A stretch of 64,000 bases of DNA from an uncultured Sphingomonadaceae bacterium (GTDB lineage: Bacteria; Pseudomonadota; Alphaproteobacteria; Sphingomonadales; Sphingomonadaceae). Position 1 is the first letter of the stretch; the number at the start of each line of letters is the position of its first letter. The position numbers were made by a program, and so were the translations under genes. Below the pieces are notes generated by a model that was not told the origin of the DNA, searched no databases, and saw only the letters and a list, made by a program, of their open reading frames with translations. Below, in pieces: positions 34,653 through 43,651 of this stretch. Where the stretch lies: the NCBI GenBank assembly GCA_903871605.1, contig CAIQHF010000051.1, forward strand, positions 124,001 to 188,000. The letters run 5' to 3'.

Positions 34653-34844
34653 GTGACGCCTGAGCACGAGCGATGGGCCGAGGCTTTGCTCCTTGAGCGC
34701 CACCATGGTGACCGAGCGCCGCTCGCGATTGCCGACCGGGTAAGAGATTTGGCGCTCGTCGGCGACGAAGCGGGCGTGGCGCGCTGGCTAGAGATCGCTA
34801 GTCGTTACGATCGGCTTCGGAATATTGGGAATCGACCCCAGTGA
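34653..34844 (+). CDS. small conserved protein (DUF6961-like)
   Basis: The product is 63 residues from GTG 34653: MTPEHERWAEALLLERHHGDRAPLAIADRVRDLALVGDEAGVARWLEIASRYDRL. It is one helical unit. Such short proteins with the same opening MTPEHERWAEAL recur in Sphingomonadales. The function is unknown. It is divergent from the polyol operon and precedes the ECF sigma gene by 142 bases, a gap with promoter-like sequence only. Confidence 0.65.
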   Translation: MTPEHERWAEALLLERHHGDRAPLAIADRVRDLALVGDEAGVARWLEIASRYDRLRNIGNRPQ

Positions 34845-34986
34845 GGCAATCTCGGCGATTGAGAGTGTTGGCGCCGATGATCGACCGCGCGCCTTTTGCG
34901 AGACAGGATCAGACGCTTCTGCGTGTGCCTATGATTTTCGTTGACCCACCGTAAGGCGACCCATAGCTCTCTCTTCAGGAGAGCGA

Positions 34987-35673
34987 ATGTTGCCGGACGA
35001 GGCCAATCATAGGCCTGCATGGTATTTTCGCACAGATGTCACACTGGCGTGCGAAACGGATCGTATGGAGGCACCTTACCTAGCTCGTAGTCGGTGGTTG
35101 GCAGCGCATGTGTTGCCTTGCGAACCGGCTGTGCGAGCGTGGCTGCGCCGTACAACGCAAATTTCCGATCCGGATATCGACGACATTATTCAGGAAACCT
35201 ACGCGATTCTCGCGAAGCTGGAGAGCGTCGACGCGATCCGCGATCCACGCACCTATACCATGCAGGTCGCGAAATCGGTGTTCCTGCAGGGGCTTCGCCG
35301 GAGCAAGATCGTCGCGTTCGATTCGATCGCCGACGTGGCCGCACTCGAAGTAGCCGATGACGCTCCGAGCCCGGAACAGCATGCTCTCGGTCAACGCGAG
35401 CTGCGTCGGGTCGAGGCTGCGATCGGATCGATGCCGGCTCAAGTCCGGAAGGTCTTTTGGCTTCGGCGGGTCGAGGGATTGTCGCAGCGCGAGACGGCAA
35501 ACCAGCTCGGATTGGCGGAGCACACGGTTGAGAAATACAGCGCCAAGGGCATGAAATTTCTGCTCAGGCAATTTGGTCGTGGCGGAAATGTCACCGCCGA
35601 GTCATCTAAGACCCAGGACTTGAGGCTTGTAGAGTACGATCCCCGGAATGCCCATTCGCGAACAGGCCAGTGA
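34987..35673 (+). CDS. ECF sigma factor (FecI-like)
   Basis: The product is 228 residues, with AGGAG five bases before ATG 34987. Region 2 is DIDDIIQETYAILAKLE...DPRTYTMQVAKSVFLQGLRR, and region 4 is MPAQVRKVFWLRRVEGLSQRETANQLGLAEHTVEKYSAKGMKFL. It directs RNA polymerase to surface-signalling targets. Its 3' end overlaps the FecR gene by 26 bases. The two TBDR genes downstream share an upstream motif (36665 and 40651) that is the best candidate for its promoter. Confidence 0.92.
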   Translation: MLPDEANHRPAWYFRTDVTLACETDRMEAPYLARSRWLAAHVLPCEPAVRAWLRRTTQISDPDIDDIIQETYAILAKLESVDAIRDPRTYTMQVAKSVFLQGLRRSKIVAFDSIADVAALEVADDAPSPEQHALGQRELRRVEAAIGSMPAQVRKVFWLRRVEGLSQRETANQLGLAEHTVEKYSAKGMKFLLRQFGRGGNVTAESSKTQDLRLVEYDPRNAHSRTGQ

Positions 35674-36667
35674 AATTGAGGACGTTGCCACGGGATGGGC
35701 AGCGAAGGCCGAGCGCGGGCTGACTTCAGAAGAACGGACCGAACTGGATCAGTGGCTGGAGGGCGATAGTCGCCGGCTCGGCGCTTTCGTGCGCGCTCAG
35801 GCGGCCTGGATCCACTCGGAACGGGCGGCAGCGTTGGGAAAGATGCCCGACACGGCTCCGGCAGCTTCCATCGAAGCCGATCCGATCGAGACACCCTCAT
35901 CTCGAACAATCAATAGGCGGATGCTGCTCGGTGGAGGCGGCGCGATCGCCGCATCGGTCGTTGCCGTCGGTTTCATCGACTGGCCGCGCTATCGTCAGTT
36001 CGAGAGCGGTGTCGGAGAAATCAGGCACATCGCACTGGCTGGGGGGACGACCCTCACGCTCGACACCGACAGTCGCGTCGACGTTGCGATGTCATCGAAG
36101 GACCGCACTCTCAAACTCAAACGCGGGAAGATGTTCCTTGATGTCGTGCGGCATGAGGAAGGGCCCGTTGCCGTATCTGTAGCAAATGTTGTTCTGACTA
36201 CCGAAGCAGGGGCGTTCAGTCTCCAATCCCTCGCGACCGACCCCGTTGTGGCGCTCGTCACCCGGGGAGGCGTGGATGCATCGCAGTCCGATGGCATATT
36301 TGGCGACCGGCGGCAGCTTGCGCTCGACCAAGACCAGGAGCTAACGCTTGGCCCGCGCGAGAAGCTATCAATTCGTGCTGTACGTCAGGTTGCAGCAGCA
36401 CAGCGCGAACAGCTACTCGCGTGGAGAGACGGGATGCTTTCATTCGGCGGAGAACCGCTCGCCCAGGCAGTGCGGTCGTTCGACCGCTATGGACCGACCA
36501 GAATCGTCGTAGTCGATCCGGAGCTGGCGGTTCAGCGGGTCACCGGGCTCTTCAGCGGCAATGACCCACGCGGGTTCGCGAATGCGATCGCGGCGAGTTT
36601 GGGCGCGGTCGTGAACAGCCAAGGCGACACTCTCCAGATCACACCAAAAAAAGTTCCCACTGCGTAG
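35648..36667 (+). CDS. FecR-family anti-sigma/sigma regulator
   Basis: The product is 339 residues. The N-terminal cytoplasmic DUF4880 part (ATGWAAKAERGLTSEERTELDQWLEGDSRRLGAF) binds sigma. One transmembrane segment follows (MLLGGGGAIAASVVAVGFI, about 95-113), then the FecR domain (GEIRHIALAGGTTLTLDTDSRVDV) and a C-terminal STN-like tail (EPLAQAVRSFDRYGPTRIVV...GDTLQITP). It relays receptor occupancy from periplasm to the ECF sigma. The TAG stop lies within the shared promoter-like motif before the next TBDR. Confidence 0.92.
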   Translation: MPIREQASEIEDVATGWAAKAERGLTSEERTELDQWLEGDSRRLGAFVRAQAAWIHSERAAALGKMPDTAPAASIEADPIETPSSRTINRRMLLGGGGAIAASVVAVGFIDWPRYRQFESGVGEIRHIALAGGTTLTLDTDSRVDVAMSSKDRTLKLKRGKMFLDVVRHEEGPVAVSVANVVLTTEAGAFSLQSLATDPVVALVTRGGVDASQSDGIFGDRRQLALDQDQELTLGPREKLSIRAVRQVAAAQREQLLAWRDGMLSFGGEPLAQAVRSFDRYGPTRIVVVDPELAVQRVTGLFSGNDPRGFANAIAASLGAVVNSQGDTLQITPKKVPTA

Positions 36668-36695
36668 CCGGATTTTTTGCTGCTCCAGCATCTTC
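36665..36695 (+). promoter_or_regulatory. putative ECF-sigma promoter, copy 1
   Basis: TAGCCGGATT at 36665-36674 and GCATCTTC at 36688-36695 are separated by 13 bases and start 75 bases before the TBDR GTG. The same two blocks with a 12-base gap occur before the other TBDR at 40651. The first block overlaps the fecR stop codon. The paired conservation in otherwise different sequence suggests -35/-10 elements of one alternative sigma. Confidence 0.5.
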
Positions 36696-36739
36696 CTGAA
36701 TGAAGCCGGTTCGCCGGTCGTTCACAAAGGAGAAAATCC

Positions 36740-39691
36740 GTGATTTCTACCAGGGGGGCTGGCGCGCTTGTCGTGTCGTTACTGTCGTGCGTGTCGATGC
36801 CAGCGCTTGCCCAGTCCGCTTCGACAGCCGTCACTCAGGGAGCTGCGACGCAACAAAGCGATCAGACCTCAAACGCCGGCACACCAAACGAGATTGTCGT
36901 CACGGGCTCGCATATCGCCCGACCTGAAACCGAATCCGCAATGCCCGTCTCGGTCGTGCGCACGGACGATGCCAAGAATTACGGCCGCAACACGGTTTAC
37001 GACACGCTGCTGCTCAACCCAGCCGTGGGACCTGGCTTGGGCGACACGACCGCTGGTGGCCAAGAATATGATGCCGGCGTCGCCAACATCAATCTTCGCA
37101 ATCTCGGGATTAGCCGGACGCTGGTTCTGGTCGATGGTACGAGATGGGTCGCCGGCGGCGCGCGATCGTCGGCGGTCGATCTCAATACCATTCCAAGCGC
37201 GCTCATCGACCGGGCAGAAGTTGTGACTGGCGGCGCGGCGGCGATCTACGGCGCTGACGCGGTGACCGGTGCCGTCAACATCATCATGAAGAAGAACGTC
37301 ACGGGGCTGCACCTCTCGGCAACGAACGGGATCTCCGGCCAGGGCGATGCGCGGCAGAGTGATGCATCGATCGCGACCGGCTTCAAATTCGGCGATGGCC
37401 GCGGCCATTTCGTGGTTGGCGGCGACTATGAGAACACGGCACCGCTCATGGTCGGCGACCGCTACTCCAACCGCCCTTCGTACTATCCGAACCCCGCCGG
37501 CGGTCCGGAACTCCTCAACACCAACACCCGTCAGCTCAACCGTTCGTCCGTTCCGACCTTCTGCCTGCCGGCAGGAGCCTGTAAGCAATTCTATCAGGTG
37601 GTTGGTAACAGTGTCGTCGCGGTGCCTCAGAGCAGCTACACGGTCACCTCCCCAGGCGAAACCGGCGCACAGATGGGTGGTGCCGGTGTCGGCGAGTCCA
37701 ATGCCTTCGAGGACGTCTCGCTGCGCGCGAAGCAGGCGAAGGCGACAGCCTATGCCCACGCATCCTACGAACTGACGCCCGCGATCACGTGGGGCGGGAC
37801 ATTCAGCTTCGCGCATACATACAGCAAGGCGTCGCCAGAGTGGCCGGCGTATCGCGATGACAACCGTCCAACCAACTGGTGGGGCGGCACGACCGACGAA
37901 ATCGCAACGCTGACAAACCCGTATCTTCCAAGTGCGCTTCGCCAGTTCATGGTCGCTAACGGTCTGACGAAGATCCCGCTCGATCGAACCTATCTCAATT
38001 TGCCCGAGGGCTTCGAAATCCATAAGCGGGACAACATTACTGTCGGCAGCGACATCAGCGGCAAGCTGACCGACAAGATCAAGTGGCAGGCCTATGTCCG
38101 CTACGGCCAAGTGACGGATCATATCACCACGACCAACATGATCGGCAAGAATGAGTGGCTCGCAGCGCGTAATACGATCGCAGACCCGGTGACCGGTGCG
38201 ATCGAGTGCGCTGATCCCACGGCCCGTGCCAATGGCTGCCAGCCGCTTAATTTCTTCAACACCGCGCCCTACAGCCAGGCGTTGCTCGATTATCTCGAAC
38301 ATGAACGACATGAGCGGACCAAGAACACGCTCCTCGACACGGGCGGCAATCTGAACGGCAGCCTCTTCAGCCTCCCCTATGGCGACGTCACCTTCGCGGC
38401 CGGTTTCGAATGGCGTCGCGAAACCCTGCTCACGCGGGACGATCCGGATGCGGCCAAGCTTGCCGACATCATCTTCTCACCTGGCGAGGATTTCTCGCGC
38501 CACCCCAATCTCAACGCCTCGCGGGATACGGCCGAGGTCTATGGCGAGGCGGTGGTTCCGCTCCTCAAGGACCTACCTTTTGCCAAGCTTCTACAGCTCG
38601 AAGGCGCTTACCGCTTTTCGCATTATACCGACGAACCGAACACCAACACGTGGAAGGCCGGCGGATCATGGGAACCGGTGCCCGGCCTGACTTTCCGTGG
38701 CGTCTATTCGCACTCGGTGCGCGTTCCCAACTTCGGCGAGCTCTACTCGCCAGTTTCACCGTCGACATTAGGTCATATCAACGATCCCTGCCAGGCCGGC
38801 TTCATCACCAGCGGCGCGAACCGAGCCGCCAATTGCGCGGCGATCTTGCCGGGCGTGACCCTGCCTCTCGTCAATCCGAACAGCAACGCTCCAGTGATCT
38901 ACGGTGGCGGCAATCCGAACCTCAAGCCGGAAAGCTCCAACAGCTACACGCTGGGAGCGGTGTTCCAACCGACCTTCGTGCACGGTCTCGACTTCACGGT
39001 CGATTATTGGAACATCAAGATCACCAACGCGATCACCGCGCTTCCCTACACGACGATCCTCAACGCGTGCGTCGATTCCACGGGGGGGCCGAACCCGGTC
39101 TACTGTAACCTCATTCAGCGCGACGCTCAGGGTAACGTCGTCAGCGTGACGGCGAACTACCAGAACCTCGCGAGCGAACGCTCGCGCGGAATCGACTTCG
39201 GAATGAATTACCGGACACGGCTTGGCGACGGCGCTTTCCGGGCGAGCTTGAACGCGACCTATCTATTGAAGGAGCTGCTCGTTGCCCAGGCCGGCAAGGC
39301 TGGGGTCGACTATGCAGGCGAGTGGGACAATCCCCACTTCAAGTTCACGCTGATGACAGAATATACGCTTGGAAAGGTCACCTTCGGTGTCAACACGCGA
39401 TTCATCAGCCGAAGCAAGTATGATGCGACGCAGCCGGACTCTTTCTATCAATACCCACACATTCCGGCGTACGTTTACAATGACCTCACCCTTACCGTCC
39501 GACCCACTGAGAAATACAATATCTCGCTCGGCGTGAAGAATGTCAGTGGCGTGCAAGTGCCATTCGAGTTGCGCCAGTTCAATTACGCACCGCATCTGTC
39601 GGGCAGCAACTTCGGCGTCTTCAATGCGGCTGGCGGATATTATGATGTGATCGGCCGCTATCTCTTCGTCAAGGTTGGCGTCGATTTCTGA
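36740..39691 (+). CDS. TonB-dependent receptor (no STN domain)
   Basis: The product is 983 residues, with AAAGGAG nine bases before GTG 36740. It has a signal peptide (SLLSCVSMPALAQ), a TonB-box/plug entry NEIVVTGSHIARPETESAMPVSVV, and plug motifs RTLVLVDGTRWVAGG and GAAAIYGADAVTGAVNIIMKKN. A large barrel ends KVGVDF. The long loops contain paired cysteines (TFCLPAGACKQF; DPCQAGF...NCAAI). It resembles the OMR-type receptors of Sphingomonadaceae for sugars, peptides or phosphate esters. It sits directly after sigma/fecR, with GDPD and STN-TBDR genes downstream. Confidence 0.93.
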   Translation: MISTRGAGALVVSLLSCVSMPALAQSASTAVTQGAATQQSDQTSNAGTPNEIVVTGSHIARPETESAMPVSVVRTDDAKNYGRNTVYDTLLLNPAVGPGLGDTTAGGQEYDAGVANINLRNLGISRTLVLVDGTRWVAGGARSSAVDLNTIPSALIDRAEVVTGGAAAIYGADAVTGAVNIIMKKNVTGLHLSATNGISGQGDARQSDASIATGFKFGDGRGHFVVGGDYENTAPLMVGDRYSNRPSYYPNPAGGPELLNTNTRQLNRSSVPTFCLPAGACKQFYQVVGNSVVAVPQSSYTVTSPGETGAQMGGAGVGESNAFEDVSLRAKQAKATAYAHASYELTPAITWGGTFSFAHTYSKASPEWPAYRDDNRPTNWWGGTTDEIATLTNPYLPSALRQFMVANGLTKIPLDRTYLNLPEGFEIHKRDNITVGSDISGKLTDKIKWQAYVRYGQVTDHITTTNMIGKNEWLAARNTIADPVTGAIECADPTARANGCQPLNFFNTAPYSQALLDYLEHERHERTKNTLLDTGGNLNGSLFSLPYGDVTFAAGFEWRRETLLTRDDPDAAKLADIIFSPGEDFSRHPNLNASRDTAEVYGEAVVPLLKDLPFAKLLQLEGAYRFSHYTDEPNTNTWKAGGSWEPVPGLTFRGVYSHSVRVPNFGELYSPVSPSTLGHINDPCQAGFITSGANRAANCAAILPGVTLPLVNPNSNAPVIYGGGNPNLKPESSNSYTLGAVFQPTFVHGLDFTVDYWNIKITNAITALPYTTILNACVDSTGGPNPVYCNLIQRDAQGNVVSVTANYQNLASERSRGIDFGMNYRTRLGDGAFRASLNATYLLKELLVAQAGKAGVDYAGEWDNPHFKFTLMTEYTLGKVTFGVNTRFISRSKYDATQPDSFYQYPHIPAYVYNDLTLTVRPTEKYNISLGVKNVSGVQVPFELRQFNYAPHLSGSNFGVFNAAGGYYDVIGRYLFVKVGVDF

Positions 39692-39713
39692 GCCTCGAAA
39701 GGGATTTGCCGTG

Positions 39714-40601
39714 ATGATCGCCTCTCTATCGCGGCGGATTGGCATTGCGCTGGCTTCGGCCAGCGCAATGCTCGCGACGCCCCCCGCTGCTGCGCAAACG
39801 GAGATCAGGCCTCTCGTTGTCGCCCATCGCGGCGGCGCGGCGCTCATGCCGGAGAACACTTTTCCAGCCTGGGATAATGCCATTCGGCTCGGGGCCGACT
39901 GGCTCGAGTTCGATATCCAGATGACCGCCGACGATCAGCTCATCATCACGCACGATGGTACAGTGAACGCAACCTTCTGCACGGCCGACCCTGGTTCCGG
40001 TGTTCGGCCTGCGCCGGTTCGCGACCTGACGCTGGCCGACCTTCAAAAGTTCGATTGTGGCTCGAAGCATCGCGCGCTCTACCCCATCCAGAAGGCCGTT
40101 CCGGGTACGCGGATGCCTACCTTCGAGGCTCTGTTGAGGCGCTACCGGCACGTGCATCAGGTCCTGTATGGTGAAACGAAGATGCCCGGGCCAAACGAGG
40201 GTATTGTCGATCCTGTCGCTATCACCAGGCAGATCTCCGCACTGGTCCATAAATATGGCCTGGAAGACCGATTCATCCTCCAATCTGCCGATTATCGGAC
40301 GATCGATGCGATGCACGAATTAGACCCGCACATCCGCACCTGTCTCCTCTACCCATGGCTCGCGAAGACCGAATATCTGGAATTGGCTCGGCAGCATCAT
40401 GCAACCTGCATGTTGCTTCGGCTCCAGGACGCGGACGCTGCCGAAGTCCAGCGGCTTCGCAGTGCCGGCGTTACGGTCATATCGGACGTGGTCGACGACG
40501 AAGCGGATTGGGATGCCTACCGTCGCAGAGGCGTTGATGCTCTCTTCACCAACGACCCTGCGTCGCTCATTCAATATCTCAACCGCAATCCAGCCCACTG
40601 A
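39714..40601 (+). CDS. periplasmic glycerophosphodiester phosphodiesterase family protein
   Basis: The product is 295 residues with a signal peptide (IGIALASASAMLATPPAAAQ). GDPD active-site features are H38-R-G-G, E47-N-T (PENTFPAWDNAI), E65-F-D67 and H80-D (IITHDGTVNATF). It hydrolyses glycerophosphodiesters to glycerol 3-phosphate and an alcohol in the periplasm, or acts on phospholipid-type head groups. GAAAGGGA lies about ten bases upstream. GTG 39711 is an equally possible start. It lies between the two TBDRs of this locus, which suggests the receptors import phosphodiesters or their products. Confidence 0.9.
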   Translation: MIASLSRRIGIALASASAMLATPPAAAQTEIRPLVVAHRGGAALMPENTFPAWDNAIRLGADWLEFDIQMTADDQLIITHDGTVNATFCTADPGSGVRPAPVRDLTLADLQKFDCGSKHRALYPIQKAVPGTRMPTFEALLRRYRHVHQVLYGETKMPGPNEGIVDPVAITRQISALVHKYGLEDRFILQSADYRTIDAMHELDPHIRTCLLYPWLAKTEYLELARQHHATCMLLRLQDADAAEVQRLRSAGVTVISDVVDDEADWDAYRRRGVDALFTNDPASLIQYLNRNPAH

Positions 40602-40650
40602 GGCCCGATCGCGGTACGGAAACGCACGCAAACAAAATTTGTGGTCTGCA

Positions 40651-40680
40651 TAGCCGGATTCACAAAACTCCTGCATCTTC
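40651..40680 (+). promoter_or_regulatory. putative ECF-sigma promoter, copy 2
   Basis: TAGCCGGATT (40651-40660), a 12-base gap, then GCATCTTC (40673-40680), 47 bases before the GTG at 40727. It matches the motif at 36665. This copy lies in true intergenic sequence, which argues that the conservation is regulatory. Confidence 0.55.
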
Positions 40681-40726
40681 ATGAGAGGATACTGCGTACC
40701 GGTTCGTTCAAATTAGGGGATTGTGG

Positions 40727-43579
40727 GTGATCTCGGCCAAGGGGGCTGGCACACTGCTTGCGCCGCTTTTGGCGTGTGCGCCGTTGCCCGCGCTCGCGCA
40801 GCAGATCCACTTTAACGTGCCGAAGCAACTGGCGGTAACGGGTATCCCCGAATTTGCGCGTCAGGCTGGCATCCAGATCGTGGCGCCAGTAACGAAATTC
40901 CAGAGCGAGAAGACACAGGCGGTTCGCGGCTCCTACAGCGTCGACACAGCCCTTGGTATCTTGCTCCGGGGAACCGGTTTGCACGTCACGCTGCGCTCGG
41001 GAAACGCCATCAGCCTGGCGCTTGCCACGCCGGCCGAGAAGGCCGTGGTTGCTCGGCCTCTACAGCGTCGCCTGCCGCGCACAAATCCAGCCCCGGCAGT
41101 ATCGCTTCAGCTTTCCGCAAGGGGAGAGCAGGAGATCATCGTCACGGGCACGCCGAACCGGCTCAGCGCGTCTCCCCAGGACGAAAAGCAGAAGGCTATC
41201 GGGTTCATCAGTGCCGTCGGCTCGGTTGAGCTCAGCAAACGGACCGATGTCAGCGTCGCATCGGCGTCGCTCCGCCTGCCGGGCGTCGTGCTCTCGCGGG
41301 GCACCCAGACCGCTCAGGCGTGGTATCCCGCGATCAGGGGCTTCGACGGTCGGTACAGCAGCGTCACGCTCGACGGGAGCGTGCTTTACCTGTCCACTCG
41401 CAATCAGCGCGGGGTCCCACTCGATTTCCTACCGGCTGCGGCCATCAACGAGATCGTGATCAACAAGACCGTCACGCCGGAGATGGACCCCAACTCGATC
41501 GGAGGGCATATCGAAATCAAGACACTTCGCGTCTTCGACGATGATGGCAAGCCGCTCAACTCGATAGATGGCCAGCTTGTGAACTACACGAAGCCGGGAG
41601 CGCTCTCGAACGGCAATCCATCCTACAACGTGAATGGCGTAGTGAAACGCACGTTCGGCACGAACGGCGATTTTGGATTCGTACTCGCAGGGTCGGCTCA
41701 TCGGGATGAGTTCGACGAGATCATCAACAGCACGACCGCGCTTGTTCAGCAGGGCAATGTCGACATCCCATCAGGCAATCTGCAGACCGGCAACTACAAC
41801 AGACACCAGGACGGGGCCAGCCTAATGGGCAAGATCGAAGGCCGCGGGGACCGTTGGTATGGCTATGTCGCTGCCAACTATTTCGAGGAGCATATTCGCG
41901 AAGATCTCGCGCGCTCCAACATCTCGATCGCCCCGACGCTCGTAACTAACGCCAGCGACGGGACGGGGTCTTTTACCGGCGGCGTTCCCAGTGCCATTTC
42001 AAATGTTTACAAGAACGATCGAAGCATCGTGTCGATCAGGAGCGGCGGCGAATATCAGACGAGCGAACACTCGAAGCTGGTGTTCAGCACGTCCGTCCTC
42101 CATGTCGACTACAAGGAACAGTTGCTCACGGGCGCGCCGATCGCGGGCCCGCCGGTTTCCGGAACCTATAAGATCACAGGCACGCAGGTGGCGCCGCAGA
42201 TCACAGGGCCATCGTCGCTCAACGATCCTACGCAGTGGAAGCAGGGATCCGATGCGTCAGCAACCCAGCCGGTCTACCCCCTGACGGACCGGATCTTCTC
42301 AGCCCGGCTCGAATTCAAGGCAAACGATTTCGATTTTTCCCGGGGCTTTGGATACGATGTTGGGATTGATTTTCGGCGGCTCCACCGGACGCTCAATCAG
42401 ACTACTTACAACTTTACCCTTCCCGCCGGGGCAAGTATTAATCTAAGCCAGGTCCTGGCGCCGGGATCGACATTCGAGGGCAGCAATCCGAGCGCCCCTA
42501 TCTATGTCGATGAAAGGCGTTATTGGGATTTACTGTCATCGCTCGCCGTTCGATCGGTAGATCCTGGGCTGACGGCTGACTACGATCTGAGAGAGGACGT
42601 GATCGCGCCCTTCCTTTCGCTCTATTACACGAGCGACAAATTCAGGCTGCTGGCGGGCGGTCGCTACAATATCACCCGCTACACCGATGCTACCCATCAG
42701 ATCACGAACGGCGTCCCGACACCGTTTCAGATCACACGCAATCTTCCGTACCTCCTGCCGAACGTCCAAGCATACTACGACCTCGGACACGGAACACGCG
42801 TACGGGCTGCGTTCACAGAAACAACGGCGCTTCAGGATTTCAGCACATTTGCAAACGGGACGGCCCTCGGGCTCGACTATAAGGGCAATCCCGTCATCAA
42901 CCACACAAACCCTTATCTGAAACCTCGCCGGTCTTACAACGAGGACTTCAGCCTCGAGCTTTATCGACCGAAGGGTTATTTCAGCCTCGGTTACTTTCAC
43001 AAAACGATCATTGACGAATCGCAGGTGCTCACGCAATTCCAGTACGACGCGAACGGCGTCTTCGTCGCGACCATCCAGAGCACCATCAACGCCGGCGGTG
43101 AGCATACGCAGGGGCTGGAGTTCGAAGGTCAGTGGCGGGATTTCAGCGGACTCGCGCCCTGGCTTCGCGGGGTGACATTCGACATCAACGGCGCGCTCTT
43201 CGATAGCGACACCGAGGTCGTCGTCAGCCCGGGCAATGGGCGAACGATTGACGGCCTGAGGCTCCAGCCGAAATGGGTCGTCAACATGATAATGACCTAT
43301 AGTCGAGGACGGTTCTCCGGATCACTCCTCGGTATGGTTCGCGGGCGCGCTCTTGCAAGCATTGCGACGACGGCGCCGGGTGATATCTACATCGCGCCGT
43401 TTGGCACGCTGGATGCGAAGGTTGGGTATCAGTTCAATCGGGCCCTGAAATTGTATTTCGAAGGCAAGAACCTTACGAACTATTGGTACAGGGAAGAGAC
43501 CGGCACCCATGCCAACCTCGTTTCCACCGCCATCAAGGATGGCCGTACATTTGTCATAGGTGCCGCTCTGAGTTTCTAG
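40727..43579 (+). CDS. TonB-dependent receptor with N-terminal STN signalling domain
   Basis: The product is 950 residues. AGGGGA precedes GTG 40727, and the opening VISAKGAGTLLAPLLAC parallels the VISTRGAGALVVSLLSC of the receptor at 36740, which supports both GTG starts. After the signal peptide an STN domain (about 28-85; IHFNVPKQLAVTGIPEFARQAGIQI, then VDTALGILLRGTGLHVTL) is followed by the plug entry QEIIVTGTPNRLSASPQDEK and a barrel ending VIGAALSF. The STN domain contacts FecR, so this is the surface-signalling receptor of the ECF/FecR system. A convergent acid phosphatase gene follows. Confidence 0.94.
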   Translation: MISAKGAGTLLAPLLACAPLPALAQQIHFNVPKQLAVTGIPEFARQAGIQIVAPVTKFQSEKTQAVRGSYSVDTALGILLRGTGLHVTLRSGNAISLALATPAEKAVVARPLQRRLPRTNPAPAVSLQLSARGEQEIIVTGTPNRLSASPQDEKQKAIGFISAVGSVELSKRTDVSVASASLRLPGVVLSRGTQTAQAWYPAIRGFDGRYSSVTLDGSVLYLSTRNQRGVPLDFLPAAAINEIVINKTVTPEMDPNSIGGHIEIKTLRVFDDDGKPLNSIDGQLVNYTKPGALSNGNPSYNVNGVVKRTFGTNGDFGFVLAGSAHRDEFDEIINSTTALVQQGNVDIPSGNLQTGNYNRHQDGASLMGKIEGRGDRWYGYVAANYFEEHIREDLARSNISIAPTLVTNASDGTGSFTGGVPSAISNVYKNDRSIVSIRSGGEYQTSEHSKLVFSTSVLHVDYKEQLLTGAPIAGPPVSGTYKITGTQVAPQITGPSSLNDPTQWKQGSDASATQPVYPLTDRIFSARLEFKANDFDFSRGFGYDVGIDFRRLHRTLNQTTYNFTLPAGASINLSQVLAPGSTFEGSNPSAPIYVDERRYWDLLSSLAVRSVDPGLTADYDLREDVIAPFLSLYYTSDKFRLLAGGRYNITRYTDATHQITNGVPTPFQITRNLPYLLPNVQAYYDLGHGTRVRAAFTETTALQDFSTFANGTALGLDYKGNPVINHTNPYLKPRRSYNEDFSLELYRPKGYFSLGYFHKTIIDESQVLTQFQYDANGVFVATIQSTINAGGEHTQGLEFEGQWRDFSGLAPWLRGVTFDINGALFDSDTEVVVSPGNGRTIDGLRLQPKWVVNMIMTYSRGRFSGSLLGMVRGRALASIATTAPGDIYIAPFGTLDAKVGYQFNRALKLYFEGKNLTNYWYREETGTHANLVSTAIKDGRTFVIGAALSF

Positions 43580-43587
43580 AGCGAGGA

Positions 43588-43616
43588 AACTGTTCGTCGT
43601 TTTGCTCCGAACAGTT
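43588..43616. terminator. hairpin between convergent genes
   Basis: AACTGTTCG and CGAACAGTT form a 9-base-pair stem with an 11-base loop (TCGTTTTGCTC), beginning nine bases after the TBDR stop and lying before the end of the convergent phosphatase gene at 43652. It could end transcription in both directions, although neither side has a long T-tract. Confidence 0.45.
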
Positions 43617-43651
43617 GATTTCGTGCACCCAGCACCTCTCGCACTATGATT

